DNA of 64,000 nucleotides from Angiostrongylus vasorum (GCA_018806985.1 JADANN010000160.1:1-64000); one strand, 5' to 3'; shown: positions 21,647-32,832, counted from the first letter of the stretch. Notes: generated from the sequence alone by a model not told the origin. Made by a program: numbers and translations.

Positions 21647-21763
21647 TTAATCATCCACATTTTCAACAGATAGTCGAGTAGACATGGCAGCAGAGCAAAT
21701 GGGTGATAAAAATGAGTTGTTAGTGATGAAAACAGACTTCCTCCTCGAGCCCAATTTTCTTGC
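21647..21763 (-). CDS. Possible terminal exon
   Basis: Acceptor ...TGTGTTTCTAG, phase 0, 38 residues (ARKLGSRRKSVFITN...MSTRLSVENVDD) then TAA. Another exon-like frame follows at 21532-21427 (NANRRKKGKPLTLSVASDQP...). Alternative 3' exons are possible, as is chance. Confidence 0.3.
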   Translation of the reverse strand, partial: ARKLGSRRKSVFITNNSFLSPICSAAMSTRLSVENVDD

Positions 21764-21825
21764 CTAGAAACACAGCACAACAGTTAGATATATTCGACAA
21801 GCAACTGGTTTGATACAAGAATACT

Positions 21826-23238
21826 TACTTACTTACTTAGTTACTTAAAGGGTCCGCCTTCACGAGTCGTGCGGATCCCAACACTTTTGTCATTCGTTTT
21901 CTTTCCTCGCAGTCGTCGTCCATGTTGGCGGATTTATTCGGTCATGGTGGAATGTGCGAGTTCCATACCATGAACTGTAAAATAAATGCAGTTGCAAGCA
22001 CAACCGACCAACTTTAGTTAGGAACACGTCCGCCCAACGTGTAGGTGGCCGTCCGAGGAGGCGCCTGCATTCTCGCGGAGTCCCTTCTACAGTTCTTTTT
22101 CGTCCATCTGTATTCCAGGCGTCCAAGTGCTCGGTGAGTAGCGCGTAGCATCCTTCACGTGGTTGAAGTATCAGCCCATGTCTCTACGGTGCAACAGAGA
22201 ACTGGGAGAAATATTGAATCAATTGGAGCGTAGATTTTCGAGTCTACCAGAAGTCGTTAGCTTCTTTGAGAAACCCGAGTGCTGTCCAAGCTGCTTCTTT
22301 TTCGGACTAATTCCTCCTTTATGTTGTTTCCCATACTCATTGATCGTCCAAGCTAATACGAATGAGGCGGTCTTTGCAATCGGAGAACCATCCAGATCAA
22401 TTTCTTCGCCTTCGCACCATGGATTTTTTAATGAAATTGACCTTCTTCCTACCTGTGCTAGTCCAATCTTTTTTACTACGTCATTGACCTCATTAATAAA
22501 CGTCTTTGCCATGCTGGTACTTCTTAAGAAGATGACGATTTCATCGGTGGAACGAAGGTTTGATAGGAATTTTCCATCAAAACCTAAGCCTTTCTCATCC
22601 CAGTGGAGTGACTTCATTATCTACTGCAGTGCGGCACTAAGCAGATTTGGCGATATTATGTCACCTTATCTAACCTCTTTTCCTATGGGTATGGTAAGAG
22701 GTCAAAGGAGAAGCCATATTTTCAAAGTGCAGTTCCGATAACAGTCAAAAAAGAGTTATTATGTAAAACGGGTCCACTCTTTGGTCGACGAGCGCTTGTA
22801 TCATTGCAGTCATTTTGATACTGTGGAACACTTTTTTCATAGCTGACAGAACATAAGACCAGAGGCAGGTAATATTCAAAACAAATTTCAGTCACCCTAA
22901 ATACAATTTATATATGGTCCATACAGCAACATCTTCGTCGAAATCCTGCTTGCTTCACTGGTTGCGCCTCAACCAATGTCCTTGGTATGCGCGACAGAAT
23001 AATTTTCGTGAAGAGCTGGTAGAGCACATTCAACAAGCATATCGGATAGTATTTACGAAGATTCCTTCAACCATCTTTCTTGGGCAGGTTGACCGTGCTC
23101 GACGTCCTCCACTGGTCTGGGATTTCTTCTTTTGCACATAAGCTGTCGTATGCTGTACGAGAAAATCATTTAAATTATGGCTTTTAGCTTTAAGTAAACT
23201 GGTGATTTCTACTGCAGTTCGAATCTGCGGCGGAAGGC
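21826..23238 (-). mobile_element. RTE-A, 5'-truncated copy
   Basis: The 3' end at 21826 has an (AAGT)n tail and CGGACCCTTTAAGT. Coding remains: GRPPTRWADVF; FDGKFLSNLRSTDEIVIFLR (catalytic YADD degraded to STDE); and, upstream, antisense of DEAQPVEQAGF near 22970. The upstream end abuts FB-B at 23238. Frameshifts throughout. Confidence 0.85.
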
Positions 23239-23551
23239 AAAACTCCGGACCGCGAGTGTCTGCGGTGGGGAACGAACGCGCTATTGCCCTTACCGGGGGT
23301 TGATCATTGTAATTATAACTAAAGCATCAGCTTAACTGGGTTCATTGCCGACTTCTGCCCCCCAGATCAATGCCGCTGGTGGGTGATATATGATGGCAAA
23401 AGATCGATAGAACTAGCTGAGAGAAAGGCGAAACGACGGACCCGCATGGTGCGGTGGTGAACGCGCTAGCCCCCGGAAAGGGTAAAAGCGCGTTCGTTCC
23501 CCAATGGAGACGCCTGCGGTCTAGAGTTTTGCAAATATCTCAGCGTCATTG
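23238..23551. mobile_element. FB-B, one short and one long arm
   Basis: 23238-23305 is a truncated minus arm (AAAACTCCGGACCGCGAGTG; GGGGAACGAACGCGCTATTG). 23318-23551 is a full plus arm with TTAACTGGGTTCATTGCCGA and GCATGGTGCGGTGGTGAACG, ending TTTGCAAATATCTCAGCGTC. The insertion point coincides with the RTE-A boundary. Confidence 0.75.
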
Positions 23552-23964
23552 AAATCATCAAAGAATTTCACGAGCTTCAGGAGTGGAGCACACTTTTTTA
23601 AACGTTGTTTACTCTGCATGAATCACAATAAACAAGATCAAGCAACAGAGTGTTCTTTGCCAGTGTTTTCAAAACCTTTCTGCCTACAGAATTGGTTAAC
23701 AACTAAACTAAACATGGTAGAACTGTAGCTGCTCATGTGACCACTGTCATTAACGACACTACCGTATACTAATTGTAGAGTTGTAAATCATTCGTTACCT
23801 ACTTTCTGTGAAATACTAGACGTACCTTTTACATTTAACGTTTTCCATTTTTTTCAAAGCATATTCTTCAAAAAAATCGACATATGATGCATAACAACTA
23901 AGTATTGAAAGCAACGAACGTTACAAGGAGAGGTATGTAAAAGTAGAAAGGAATCGCACTTCAG

Positions 23965-24118
23965 CTAGAATATGCTCTGTGTGGCACGTGCCATTGAAAA
24001 TTCGTAAACCCTACGCGGGATCATTTCTTTCCCAGATGTTGTCAACCATAGGTCGCGGTTTCTTGCATCGACATCACTTTTCGCTGTCTCACAATTTTCG
24101 TCCATTTTCCGTGGGGCT
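23965..24118 (-). CDS. Possible terminal exon, 50 residues
   Basis: Acceptor ...TTGTCAATGTTAG, then a hydrophilic frame (KMDENCETAKSDVDARNRDL) to TAG at 23965. One leftover base at the start requires a phase-2 upstream exon, not found. Unknown family. Confidence 0.35.
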
Positions 24119-24339
24119 CTAACATTGACAAATAACAGTTGTACTTATGCTTACTCAATACTTCATTACTGAATACTTAAATACGAATCAAATAATCAAT
24201 TGGCATCTTTTTTCGTGCACAATATTTACCTAAAAGTTCTGAGTGAGAGGGTAGGCTTGCATTTTTGAACTAAATGCAATCGAAGAGATTTCCTCTTATC
24301 TATCTGTCTAAGGTTTTCTTCCAGATAATGTGCAAGCCG

Positions 24340-25100
24340 AACCGTTCAAACTCTCCTCGCCTTCTTATGAATTGATCTTGTTCAGCTGATGCGAAGTTGG
24401 TGTAGGTTTTCGTTGTCGTTGTCCTTGTCGTTGTCGTTGTTGTTGTTGGTGTTGTTAGTCGATGACTGAGGTTTCGACGATTTTGCCTTCCTCAGAGCCT
24501 GGACGTACTTTATGTAACATTGACCCTATATTCGGCAAAACATCTATAGTATTAATCAAGATCAAACTCTTAAATAAACGCCATATTGGTCAAAAAGACT
24601 ATCCACCCTGCTGTTACAAGTGGGTCTTCCCGCGTGTTGTTCACGTGGGACGGCGAGCGAGACCCACCCAGGGGTCAAAAATTCATGTTGAAATAATGTG
24701 CCAGGTCACGTGTGATAGCGAGGCATTCGCCTTCTCTGTTCATCTCTGAGTTTTTGAAATTTATCCAAAAACCCTCAAGAGTCTTGCGCGCTGATATTTT
24801 CGATTCCTGCGCTAGCATCCGGATCTTCACTTCAATACCACCGCCATTGTGCTTTTGTGACCCATGTGTACATAGAGGAGTGTTTTTGACGAATTTTGAC
24901 TTCCCCATGTTCTTTTATGCGGGCACAAAGCCCTCTACCTGTTTCCTCAATGTATTCCTCACCGCATGCCTTGCATGAGATCAACTATATTGTACCTGAA
25001 CTCATGCAATGCCCGTCTCTCCCGTTAGGACAGATCACACAGTTTTCTGAGCTGCACAAACGATCAGAAAGGCGATTGTGGACTTTTTGACGGCGTAAGG
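24340..25100 (-). mobile_element. Penelope-like element, GIY-YIG end and terminal repeat
   Basis: From 25100 downward: a Cys-containing linker region, a broken GIY-YIG domain (KNTPLCTHGSQKHNGGGIEV; LAQESKISARKTLEGFW), and an intact C terminus (MNREGECLAITRDLAHYFN, stop at 24675). Then follow a GTGGGAC/GTCCCAC-containing terminal region, a hammerhead-like motif at 24472-24495 and a GTT/GTC triplet run to 24410. Known: PLEs encode RT plus GIY-YIG; the RT part is absent here. Confidence 0.75.
24472..24495 (-). ncRNA. Hammerhead ribozyme core-like motif in PLE
   Basis: Minus strand CTGAGGA (fits CUGANGA), stem II GGC...GTC with loop AAAATC, then GAAAC and a CTC (NUH-type) triplet. Same place in the element as in other PLE copies. 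Stem II has a G-U pair; activity not shown. Confidence 0.45.
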
Positions 25101-25740
25101 CATTGTGTGGGAGGGCATTAATCCCCACATATTTCCAAGACAACTTTTTTTTAGGCTCCTCTTAATGGCGTAACTTATTCCGTTTGATATGAAGAGTTGC
25201 TCAAAAGGGATCTTACTAAGGTTCGACATATTATTTTAAGAAACAGTTCTACCTTTTTGTCTGACGAAAGTGTGTCTTCACCTTCTATGGATATTTTAGA
25301 AGTTATTGTTATAAAACGTACTGCTTGATATCTCAGCTTTTTCTCATTCAACGTTAACTAGAATAACTGGAGAAGATCTATTTGGTTAATGCAGCGCGAA
25401 TTGGCTATCACCTTGCAAAAGAAGTGAAAATCTGGTTACACTTCACCGTCGCTGAAGTTTTTTTAAGTGGTTTTACTGCCCTTTTTTCCACCTTTCGTTC
25501 AAATTTTCTTTGGCAATTTGACACATGTCACTTTTTCTTATAACTATAAGCTGCCATTTCGGAAAACAAGCATTCTATCGGCCTAGCCCAACTTTCTAAA
25601 ATGCCCACTTCATCGTCGTGGGTTCATATTTCTTCCTTTGTTTTTCGAAGATTATATTTTTATAAGCCTAACAAGCAAGAGCAATTGACAACTCTCTGGT
25701 GTTTGCAACGTTATTGACAGTCCTTTAGGGTAGGAAACAG

Positions 25741-26517
25741 CGGTTACCTGAATCAGAAGAGGAGGTTCTGTTGTTAGAATCAGGCCAACATCTCATTTTT
25801 TCTGTAAAAGCTTTGTAAAATTGGCCAAAATCATGTCGATGAATTAAAAAATTATTCACAAGGTGAGTTTTACTCTTATACCTCGTTTATGTCATATGTT
25901 GTTGTTAATAAATTTATAATACTAATGTCTAGAGGGAAAAAAGAAGAGATTGAAAGCAAATTCCAGCTAAAGCACGCAGCAATACAACGGCAGCTGAAAG
26001 AAAGAAAGGATATTGTTGCTTCAGGTAAAACGCTATAACGAGCTTTAGGTACGTGAGAGTACGCCAGTTCAATTAATCTGTGTTACGATTTCTGCAGTCA
26101 ACGTATAGCCACTCCTTGTGCCTCCATACTACTTTTACTGTTCATTCCCTTTGCATTAGGACAAATTCAAGTGTCTTCTGCATGCTCTCATTCCTGCTTT
26201 GGTGGAGGTCGACAAATCTAGTGTCTCAATGTATTTGCATCCAATGAACTGACGACTTTTCTTCTAGGCTCATGGCGACTTGTGCGCCATGTAGAGCGTA
26301 ACTAGCCTATTGGCCGTTATGAAGAACTTAGATTTCAGGCTCCCTGCCATTATACCATGAAGTTGGCAAAGATTTTGGCCAAGAAGAATGTGTTCGTACC
26401 CATCCTGTAATGTCTTTGAGTTACCTATCACCACTGTTTTCTTTCGTTCGCGTTAATGACCAAGTATCTAAGGAGGTCAGAGCTCTAATTGGCCGTGAAA
26501 TCACACTTTTAGAATAA
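25741..26517 (+). CDS. Candidate host gene 3' end, three exons, coiled-coil-like
   Basis: Exons 25741-25814, 25933-26024 and 26339-26517 join without phase conflict (24 codons+2; 1+30+1; 2+58 codons and TAA). Acceptors ...GGAAACAG, ...ATGTCTAG and ...TAGATTTCAG; donors GTAAAA and GTAAAA. The middle exon is charged and likely helical (KKEEIESKFQLKHAAIQRQL); the last has EVGKDFGQEECV and NDQVSKEVRALIGREITLLE. The stop TAA lies inside AATAAA 26513-26518, a compact 3' end. An alternative short last exon at 26268 is also in phase. A start ATG at 25925 is in frame with exon 2. Not recognised. Confidence 0.5.
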
Positions 26518-27204
26518 AGTCCTTTATTTTACTGTTTGTGCCTAAAAACTACGAGCGTTATAAACTTGTGTTAAGACAGGGTTGCACTTTGAACTGTACT
26601 CTTCAACTTATTCAACTTACTCTCCCATGACCTTACCATGTTTCATTACGTCGCCTTTTCGTAACCCAGTGAAGCTCGCAACGAAAAGGCGGTAATCCAC
26701 AGGAAACGATAGTGTTTTGATGGCGTATTTACTCCTTGTTCAATTTAGATGTGTGACATAGCCTTTTTAAAGGGGGGGTGAATAACCGTGTGCGATCGAT
26801 CCATTAAAGCTGCAGTGGCCGAATTAGATACAGCTAGGCCTGCTGGCCCGATATTTAGCATAAATAAGAAGTGCCTTCACTGATATGTGAATGAGTGATG
26901 AAGTAGTATTGGAATTATAATATGATCACCACTGGACGAACAAAGTGAAAGTTTTATATTGTTTTCGTTATTGTAAAGCACACTTTCGAGAACAAAAGAC
27001 ATGATTTATTTTTTAGTTAACTAGTTTCTTAATGACAGCGGCACAGATTGGACTTTTGCTTCAACAGCTACGATTCTAAAATACTCCCGCGAGATGCTGG
27101 CTACGGTGGCTGATCCAGAAAGCGGTTAAATGAATTCCAGAAAGAAGAATAAACGACAAGAATTTCTTGAATTGTAAAGCTATCCCGACGTAATTAGAAG
27201 CTTT
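26518..27204. other. Spacer with a possible terminal exon
   Basis: 27068-27129 reads 19 codons to TAA after ...TTCAACAG, with AATAAA at 27148-27153; a frame near 26789-26892 reads KAAVAELDTARPAGPIFSIN. Neither is strong enough for a separate call. A GGGGGGG run at ~26774. Confidence 0.3.
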
Positions 27205-27245
27205 ATTCGGTTAAGGTTTCGACATCTTCGAATTCTTCAGTGACG
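27205..27245 (-). other. Hammerhead-like / PLE terminal motif
   Basis: CACTGAAGAATTCGAAGATG then TCGAAACC on the minus strand: CUGANGA and GAAA core present, stem II weak. The GTTAAGG...AATAAAGC flank matches the 10784 motif context. Confidence 0.35.
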
Positions 27246-27518
27246 GGTTTGATCTCAGTCGATTGTCTTTAGCCATCATTTATAGTTATAACAAAATATT
27301 AGTGGGCGTTTTGTGTACTGAGAGGTTTCAATTACAAAGGGAAGATATGAGCATGAAAATTATTCGGAAAAAGGTGCTAGCATTCTCAATGACACCTACG
27401 TTGTAGATAGGCCGGAGTGTTTTAAATCAGGTCAAGCCACTTTACTAGTTGGATGACATGATAGCTGGAGTTATGGAATAGGAGTAGCAGATTTCACTTC
27501 GCTATTGCCACTACTGAG

Positions 27519-27777
27519 ACGCGTGTGGCACGGTGGTTGGAGGCGCCACTGCGACACAAACGTGGAATCGATCCCCCGCGCCCATGGCCCATCAAGCCTT
27601 CCATCCCTCCGGGGTCGGTAAATTGGTACCAGACTTGTCTGGGAGGATAGCAGCACTGACTCGATGCACCGGTAGGCCACCGCGGGTCATTGTAAAGGCA
27701 AAATATGCAAGCTGAATGCATGGCGCATCCCTCAAGGATTGGTCAACGCCGTGAGCTTTATCCTTTATTTATCCTTT
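27519..27777 (+). mobile_element. SINE-A
   Basis: Head ACGCGTGTGGCACGGTGGTT, B-box-like GGAATCGATCCCC, core CAGACTTGTCTGGGAGGATA, tail GAGCTTTATCCTTTATTTAT. Confidence 0.8.
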
Positions 27778-28904
27778 TTATTGCCGCTACACGAGTTAGA
27801 AAAGATCGTCCACTTATATTACATGTATCATATCTAGTGTCTTTCACCACTAACAAGCGAGCAACGCGACCAGTGTTTTCACAAATCAAAAACTTCTTCT
27901 TGACACGGCGGATTTCTAGATCGGAACTGTTAACAATTCAAGAGTTCTGAAAAGTGCTAGTACAGCAACTGTTGCTTGTGTAGCAAACAAAAACGGTTCT
28001 TCCCTTCTGTTTGTTAAATTTTACCAAATTCGCCTTAATTCTAGGGTTTCTACCCTTTACAATATGCACTAATTCTTTTCACAGAATTCACTATTACATT
28101 TTACCACGTTATAAATTGACAACAACATGAAGAAGCAAGATATGTTCCAAAATTTTCGACTACTCATTCGAGATGGCTTACGATGATAGCCTTTAAAACC
28201 GATGCTGTGAAGTCCTGAGAATTGAAAACGCGCACTTCTTAATGTAGATAAGCTATATTCTTCTTTCTTTTCAGTGATTTAGTAACTTAATTTTTTTTCG
28301 CTGGCTGCTCATCAATACTTAGAGCCGTCGTTTCTAGTGCAGATGTTACGTGCTCCCACATTGTACATTACCTGTATACGAAGCTCAACTGCTAAATAGT
28401 AAAAATAGCAAAATTATCCATACCTGGAATATTTCCTGTGAAAAAACGAAGAAATTGCAGAATATTTGTTTCATGTTGCATTCTCTTATTTTATCTTATT
28501 CACCCGAAATTCGGTCCGTTGTCGCACATCAGTCATTCACGAAGGCCTAATTCGCCATTCGGTTAGCTTGCCACATGAGGACTTTGTCTTCCTGATGAAT
28601 ATCACGAAGTGTTGGTTGAGTAGATTCCTCTTGGAAACCTAAGACAACACTACTGAAGCTCCAGGCCCTTATCACAAAGAATTGAGATCCTCTTTGAATT
28701 GGAGGAAACTTTTCTCAGACAAATCTGGACCCAGTTTGTCGAAGCTGAAGTGATGGAAGGTTTCGTTGGCTTCAAGCGTGTAATTGGCGAGCATACGTGC
28801 GTGTAACCATTCCGCTTCCAGCGTGAAACCTTTCTTCCACCTTGTAAGTGGGAATCCCTTTTCCTACTTATATATAAATAGTATAAACGGCTTCTCCGTG
28901 ATAA
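27778..28904. other. Spacer with weak exon-like frames
   Basis: 27838-27950 (plus, 36 basic residues then TGA after ...ATATCTAG), 28463-28550 (plus) and a 33-bp minus block 28214-28182 between ...ATTCTCAG and GTAAGC are possible exons. 28650-28800 resembles a very old SINE-A. Nothing firmer. Confidence 0.3.
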
Positions 28905-29250
28905 ACAGATAATCACAGTTTCGCTGCATCAGAAAGGTATATTACGATCGCCACTTTGTTAGATATCAGCTTGATCGTTCTCGCCATTTTTCAGCGATCC
29001 TGGCTTTGTGTACTCTCTCTAGACGAAGGAAGAAGAAAAGTTTCGCGTGGCTGATGAGGATAAGAAAGTTTTTGCCTTTAACAAATATTTTTTTTGCAGA
29101 ACTTAGCGGAAAACCTCGCTTTTTATGACTGTCCTGACTTTTGTTTCCACTGCCATCGGCAGCTTCTCATTATTCTTGCAACACTCCACACCATCTTCCT
29201 TTTCCCGGCACTCCAAGACCTTTATTCCATAGCTCTAAATTCTCTTTGGT
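28905..29250 (+). repeat. Inverted duplication, copy 1 (~345 bp)
   Basis: Nearly identical to the reverse complement of 30119-30460, including ATAATCACAGTTTCGCTGC, CCATTTTTCAGCGATCCTGG and TATTTTTTTTGCAGAAC. Contains two acceptor-like sites and coding-like frames (RRRKKKSFAWLMRIRK). Small indels separate the copies. Confidence 0.85.
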
Positions 29251-29722
29251 TTGAATGCAATGCAGTACTTTGGTATGTTAAGCACAGCTATAATCCTGCG
29301 CACCATCTAACAGAGATTGAAGGGTAACTTCCAAATTTTAACCGGAAGATGTCAAATTAAGTCGGAATGTGCAATTTGGATTTTCTGAAAGTTGCTTGAG
29401 AATCCAGAGAATCTGCAAGAATCCACTTCGAAGGTGAAACTAATGAGAATCGTCCATGTAGTGAGAAGAGTCGACTATAATGATTGAAAATAACAGTAGA
29501 ACGGGTTCCTAGAGGATGCAGGTATAATCTATGATGCCCATCTATAGGTAGGATGAGCATATTTGCCACTTATACTAATCAGGAATATTCCCAGCTGCAA
29601 ACATTTTAAAGTCATAATGAGGCTCTCGTTACCTGTGAAATTCGGCAGATAGGTATTAGTTAGTTACTAGCGCTTGGCAAACCTGGATGCCTTCCTTTCT
29701 CGAAAATGCTTGTCCATTTAGA
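29251..29722. other. Spacer inside the inverted duplication
   Basis: No supported gene; ends where the 107-codon minus ORF begins. Confidence 0.4.
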
Positions 29723-30046
29723 CTAAGCCTTCCTATGCTTAACTGGTGGCTCTTCATATCTCCTGTTTGTGTCATCAAATCTGATTGTTCGTTCGTTAAA
29801 TTCCCTCCTCGAACGTAAGGTTTCGAAAATGCGGATGTGCGACTGAACTGTTCCTTCGCTTTTTCTAAGAAATATTTCGGTGAAAAAATTGAAAAATGTT
29901 CTTTTAGGGTTCCTTAGTTCGATCATACCAATCTGTCGTACATGAAATAACAGCAGGGGAAAACAGTGCCGCAATCTCCACTTAATACAGTCAGATTGCT
30001 TATGACAGCTCTCAAAATAAATTGCAAGGTCAGCCTGGGGAACCAT
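29723..30046 (-). CDS. Coding-like ORF, possible last exon
   Basis: 107-codon open frame without an ATG start, ending ...TLRSRREFNERTIRFDDTNR RYEEPPVKHRKA and TAG-type stop at 29723. Basic, charged C terminus. It sits between the inverted copies and directly downstream, on the same strand, of copy 2, whose exon-like parts (RRKISLFMTVLTFVSTAIGS) might belong to the same gene. Part of its upstream DNA (29985-30127) is repeated at 40655-40795, so a transposon origin is also possible. Confidence 0.3.
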   Translation of the reverse strand: MVPQADLAIYFESCHKQSDCIKWRLRHCFPLLLFHVRQIGMIELRNPKRTFFNFFTEIFLRKSEGTVQSHIRIFETLRSRREFNERTIRFDDTNRRYEEPPVKHRKA

Positions 30047-30118
30047 TCTGGACTTCTAGCACTCGCATTAGGGTCAAGTACAGAAGATCGAACGAAGACA
30101 GAAACCAGAGTATTCAAA

Positions 30119-30460
30119 CCAAAGAGAATTTGAGAGCTATGGAATAAAGGTCTTGGAGTGCCGGGAAAAGGAAGATGGTGTGGAGTGTTGCAAGAATAAT
30201 GAGAAGCTGCCGATGGCAGTGGAAACAAAAGTCAGGACAGTCATAAAAAGCGAGATTTTCCGCCTAGTTCTGCAAAAAAAATATTTGTTAAAGGCAAAAA
30301 CTTTCTTATCCTCATCAGCCACGCGGAACTTTTCTTCTTCCTTCGTCTAGACAGAGTGCACAAACCAGGATCGCTGAAAAATGGCGAGAACGATCAAGCT
30401 GATGTCTAACAAAGTGGCGATCGTAATATACCTTTCTGATGCAGCGAAACTGTGATTATT
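30119..30460 (-). repeat. Inverted duplication, copy 2
   Basis: Minus-strand partner of 28905-29250. Copy 2 reads on into sequence shared with 40655-40795 whereas copy 1 does not, so copy 2 looks ancestral. Confidence 0.85.
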
Positions 30461-31359
30461 TAAATTTAACGAAAATTCGTTCTTGACATCTAAAGTTGCA
30501 AAGCTCAAAATTGGCAAAAAAAAATCAGACTTTTAACATGGTGTAAAAATTAGAAAACACATAAAACTATCCTCTTAGTAATGTGTAATAGCTTAAGGTA
30601 CAAAAGGTACTGAAGAAATGCATTAAAAGTAAAGAATGCTTTAAAACGCTCATTTATTTCTGAGCAACCTAATATTTCCCGAGCAAATTCCTTATCGAAA
30701 TAGCCCTTTTGTGCTCGCAGACATGCAAAAGCCGTTAAACAAGTCAATTCAAGTAGATGCTGTTGAATGGCTTTATGAGGATAGTTCATAAAACCAATAA
30801 CTTGTCTAATTTATCGCGCATTAATAAAGTTCGGAACTCTAATCAGATTTTGCTTGAACATAACGAATGAGTTCGTGTCGTATCTATTGATTTGCTTAGG
30901 TGATGAGTAAGAAGTCTTATCAATTTTCCTGAGTGGTGAATGAGACTAAGAAGTCTCTGGATCCATTATGTGTCTGCGTAGGTGGGAGGGTCGTAAATCA
31001 AAACGAAATTTTGCAGAAAAAGTAATTAAATGCAGACGCTGATGCGATTTTCAAGAGTTTTTGTTTCCTTCTAAAGAATTGAAGGTTGCAAATGCCAATA
31101 TTCTTCGTAATACAAATATGAATTCACCAAATACCTTTCAAATACTTCCAAATACTAAAGAAGACCACTAGTGGCACCCATTTATAATGACGATAACGTT
31201 GCTTTGAGAAGAAATGACTGATATTCCTTGTCATTTCACCATATGTCATAACTGTCGTCGTCGTCGTCGTTAAGTTGCCGTCTTCAGCTTTCAACTATGT
31301 TGTCTAGTGAGTAAATTGTAGACCGTTCTACAGAGTTACCATTTTTTATCACCGGCATC
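30461..31359. other. Spacer, one weak frame
   Basis: A 79-codon minus frame at 30789-30550 (LLELTCLTAFACLRAQKGYF) could be an exon but lacks clear splice sites. A GTC triplet run at 31256-31270. Confidence 0.3.
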
Positions 31360-31640
31360 GTTGGCTTAAAGTTAAGCAGAAGTTCTCCAAGTTTATCGTC
31401 GATTCAGGTAAAAACGGCGCATCACGGTTATCTCTACATTCCGGTAAGGATCGATTCGAGCAGCATTCGACAGCATTTGTGACAAAGACAACGAAATCCT
31501 CAACTTGCAGTCCACACGCAGAGCGTTTGAAGACTTTCGTGGGCGGTGAATGTGAGGAAAGGCATCGAATGTCGTAAGAGCTAGGATCCGCACAGTGTGC
31601 TACGTGTGACATTCAGTCATGTAATATGTGTTGAGAAAAA
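31360..31640 (+). mobile_element. SINE-C 3' portion
   Basis: Body and tail of SINE-C (ACGGTTATCTCTACATTCCG; GATCGATTCGAGCAGCATTC; CTAGGATCCGCACAGTGTGC; AAAAATAAATA). The head is missing. It ends beside the donor of the exon at 31652. Confidence 0.6.
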
Positions 31641-31651
31641 TAAATACACAC

Positions 31652-32241
31652 CTGCTCAACAGCAAAAGAATGAGATTGATGAGATTGATTAGGGTATTTC
31701 TCATCTTGACCGTCGGAGGCACCACACTCTTCATTATGAGCTTTAAAAACTGGAACTCTTTCGCTCTCACATAACGGTGAATCCACAACAAACAGTACTG
31801 GAGAACTACAGTCTGTAAGGGAATAAATGAGACATCGTTAATATGAGAAAAACAGAACGCAGTAGAAAGATAGAAAACACTACACTTACTATCCATTTCT
31901 TCCAGTACGCATTCTTCCACCGCTCCGACATCACCCGTGGACATGTCGTACATAGAATAGTATTCATAGTAGAATTCACTAGGCTCTTTTGTTTCGACAG
32001 TCTCTATGTTGTGACTATACGTAGTGCTTTGATCACTTGAACGAGAATAGTACTATATAGTAACGAACAAACACGTAACTCTGCTTTATAATAAAAAAGG
32101 CACTCACGCGATGCTTTTCATTACCTACAGAAGATCGAGATTCATTGGTGTTTCGATGAACCTCGTTTTGTGAACCGTCTTCCGGACATCTGCAGCTTTC
32201 GTTTTGTGAAGAAATTCGTTTGGCTTTTTCCGTGTTCTGTT
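31652..32241 (-). CDS. Host gene, three internal exons, Ser/Glu-rich
   Basis: Best-supported host exons. Minus strand: exon 32241-32108 (2+44 codons), 32052-31890 (54 codons+1), 31812-31652 (2+53 codons), giving ~152 residues with no stop and perfect phase. Acceptors ...TACACATTTCAG, ...CTATATAG and ...TCCCTTACAG; donors GTGAGT, GTAAGT, GTGTGT; introns 55 and 77 bp. Composition is acidic and polar with scattered Cys (SQNESCRCPEDGSQNEVHRN; VETKEPSEFYYEYYSMYDMS; SPLCESERVPVFKAHNEECG). Start and end lie outside. No domain recognised; a disordered cytoplasmic or extracellular linker is possible. The next exon is separated by a SINE-C relic. Confidence 0.6.
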
Positions 32242-32389
32242 CTGAAATGTGTAAATGAAAAAAAAGTTGAAAAATAGTAATAAATATCCAGTTTCTTTTA
32301 TTCTACTGTTGCGGAGCAAGTAACTCACTAATGAAGCAGTTCATTAGTGATTGTGCGGGCTCAGCATTCTTACCCAAGATCCTTATTTA

Positions 32390-32445
32390 ACCGGCACTTT
32401 ATTTGGTGGACGTCAAGTAGTCCTTCCTCAGTTTCTCAGAATAGC
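32390..32445 (-). other. Degenerate PLE terminal / hammerhead-like motif
   Basis: AACTGAGGAAGGACTACTTG then ACGTCCACCAAATAAAGTGC: CUGANGA present, GAAA lost. Confidence 0.25.
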
Positions 32446-32602
32446 AAGGCTTAACCAGGCTGTCGCCAAATGCATTCGCCCGACATTATGAATCGGAAGG
32501 CTTTTTACAATACAGTTGATGGTTACGAGGTAGGTGCTGTTTCTTAGCGTTGGCTTAGTCTTGTAAACACTTTGGATGGAAATATAGAACCACTTCTTAA
32601 TG

Positions 32603-32832
32603 TCGTTGAGATATTTGCAAAACTCCGGACAGATGCTGTCTACGGTGAGGGATCGAACACGGTATTGCCATTTCCGGGGCTAACGCGTTCACCATCACAC
32701 CATGCGAGTACGTCGTTTCGAACTTCCCCCAGCCGCGTTATTGACCCATAGCCGCTACCAGAAATCACCCAACAGTGAGATTTATCTGGGTAGCACAAAT
32801 CGGCATGAACCCAGCTAAGCTGAGCCGATAGG
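32603..32832 (-). mobile_element. FB-B single arm
   Basis: Minus orientation: GAGATATTTGCAAAACTCCG, GAGGGATCGAACACGG, ACCATCACACCATGCGAG, and GAACCCAGCTAAGCTGAGCC. Abuts the 3' end of the RTE-B copy. Confidence 0.7.

Noticed and set aside
22163..22741. 192-codon plus ORF
   Set aside because: Fully antisense to the RTE-A reverse transcriptase relic.
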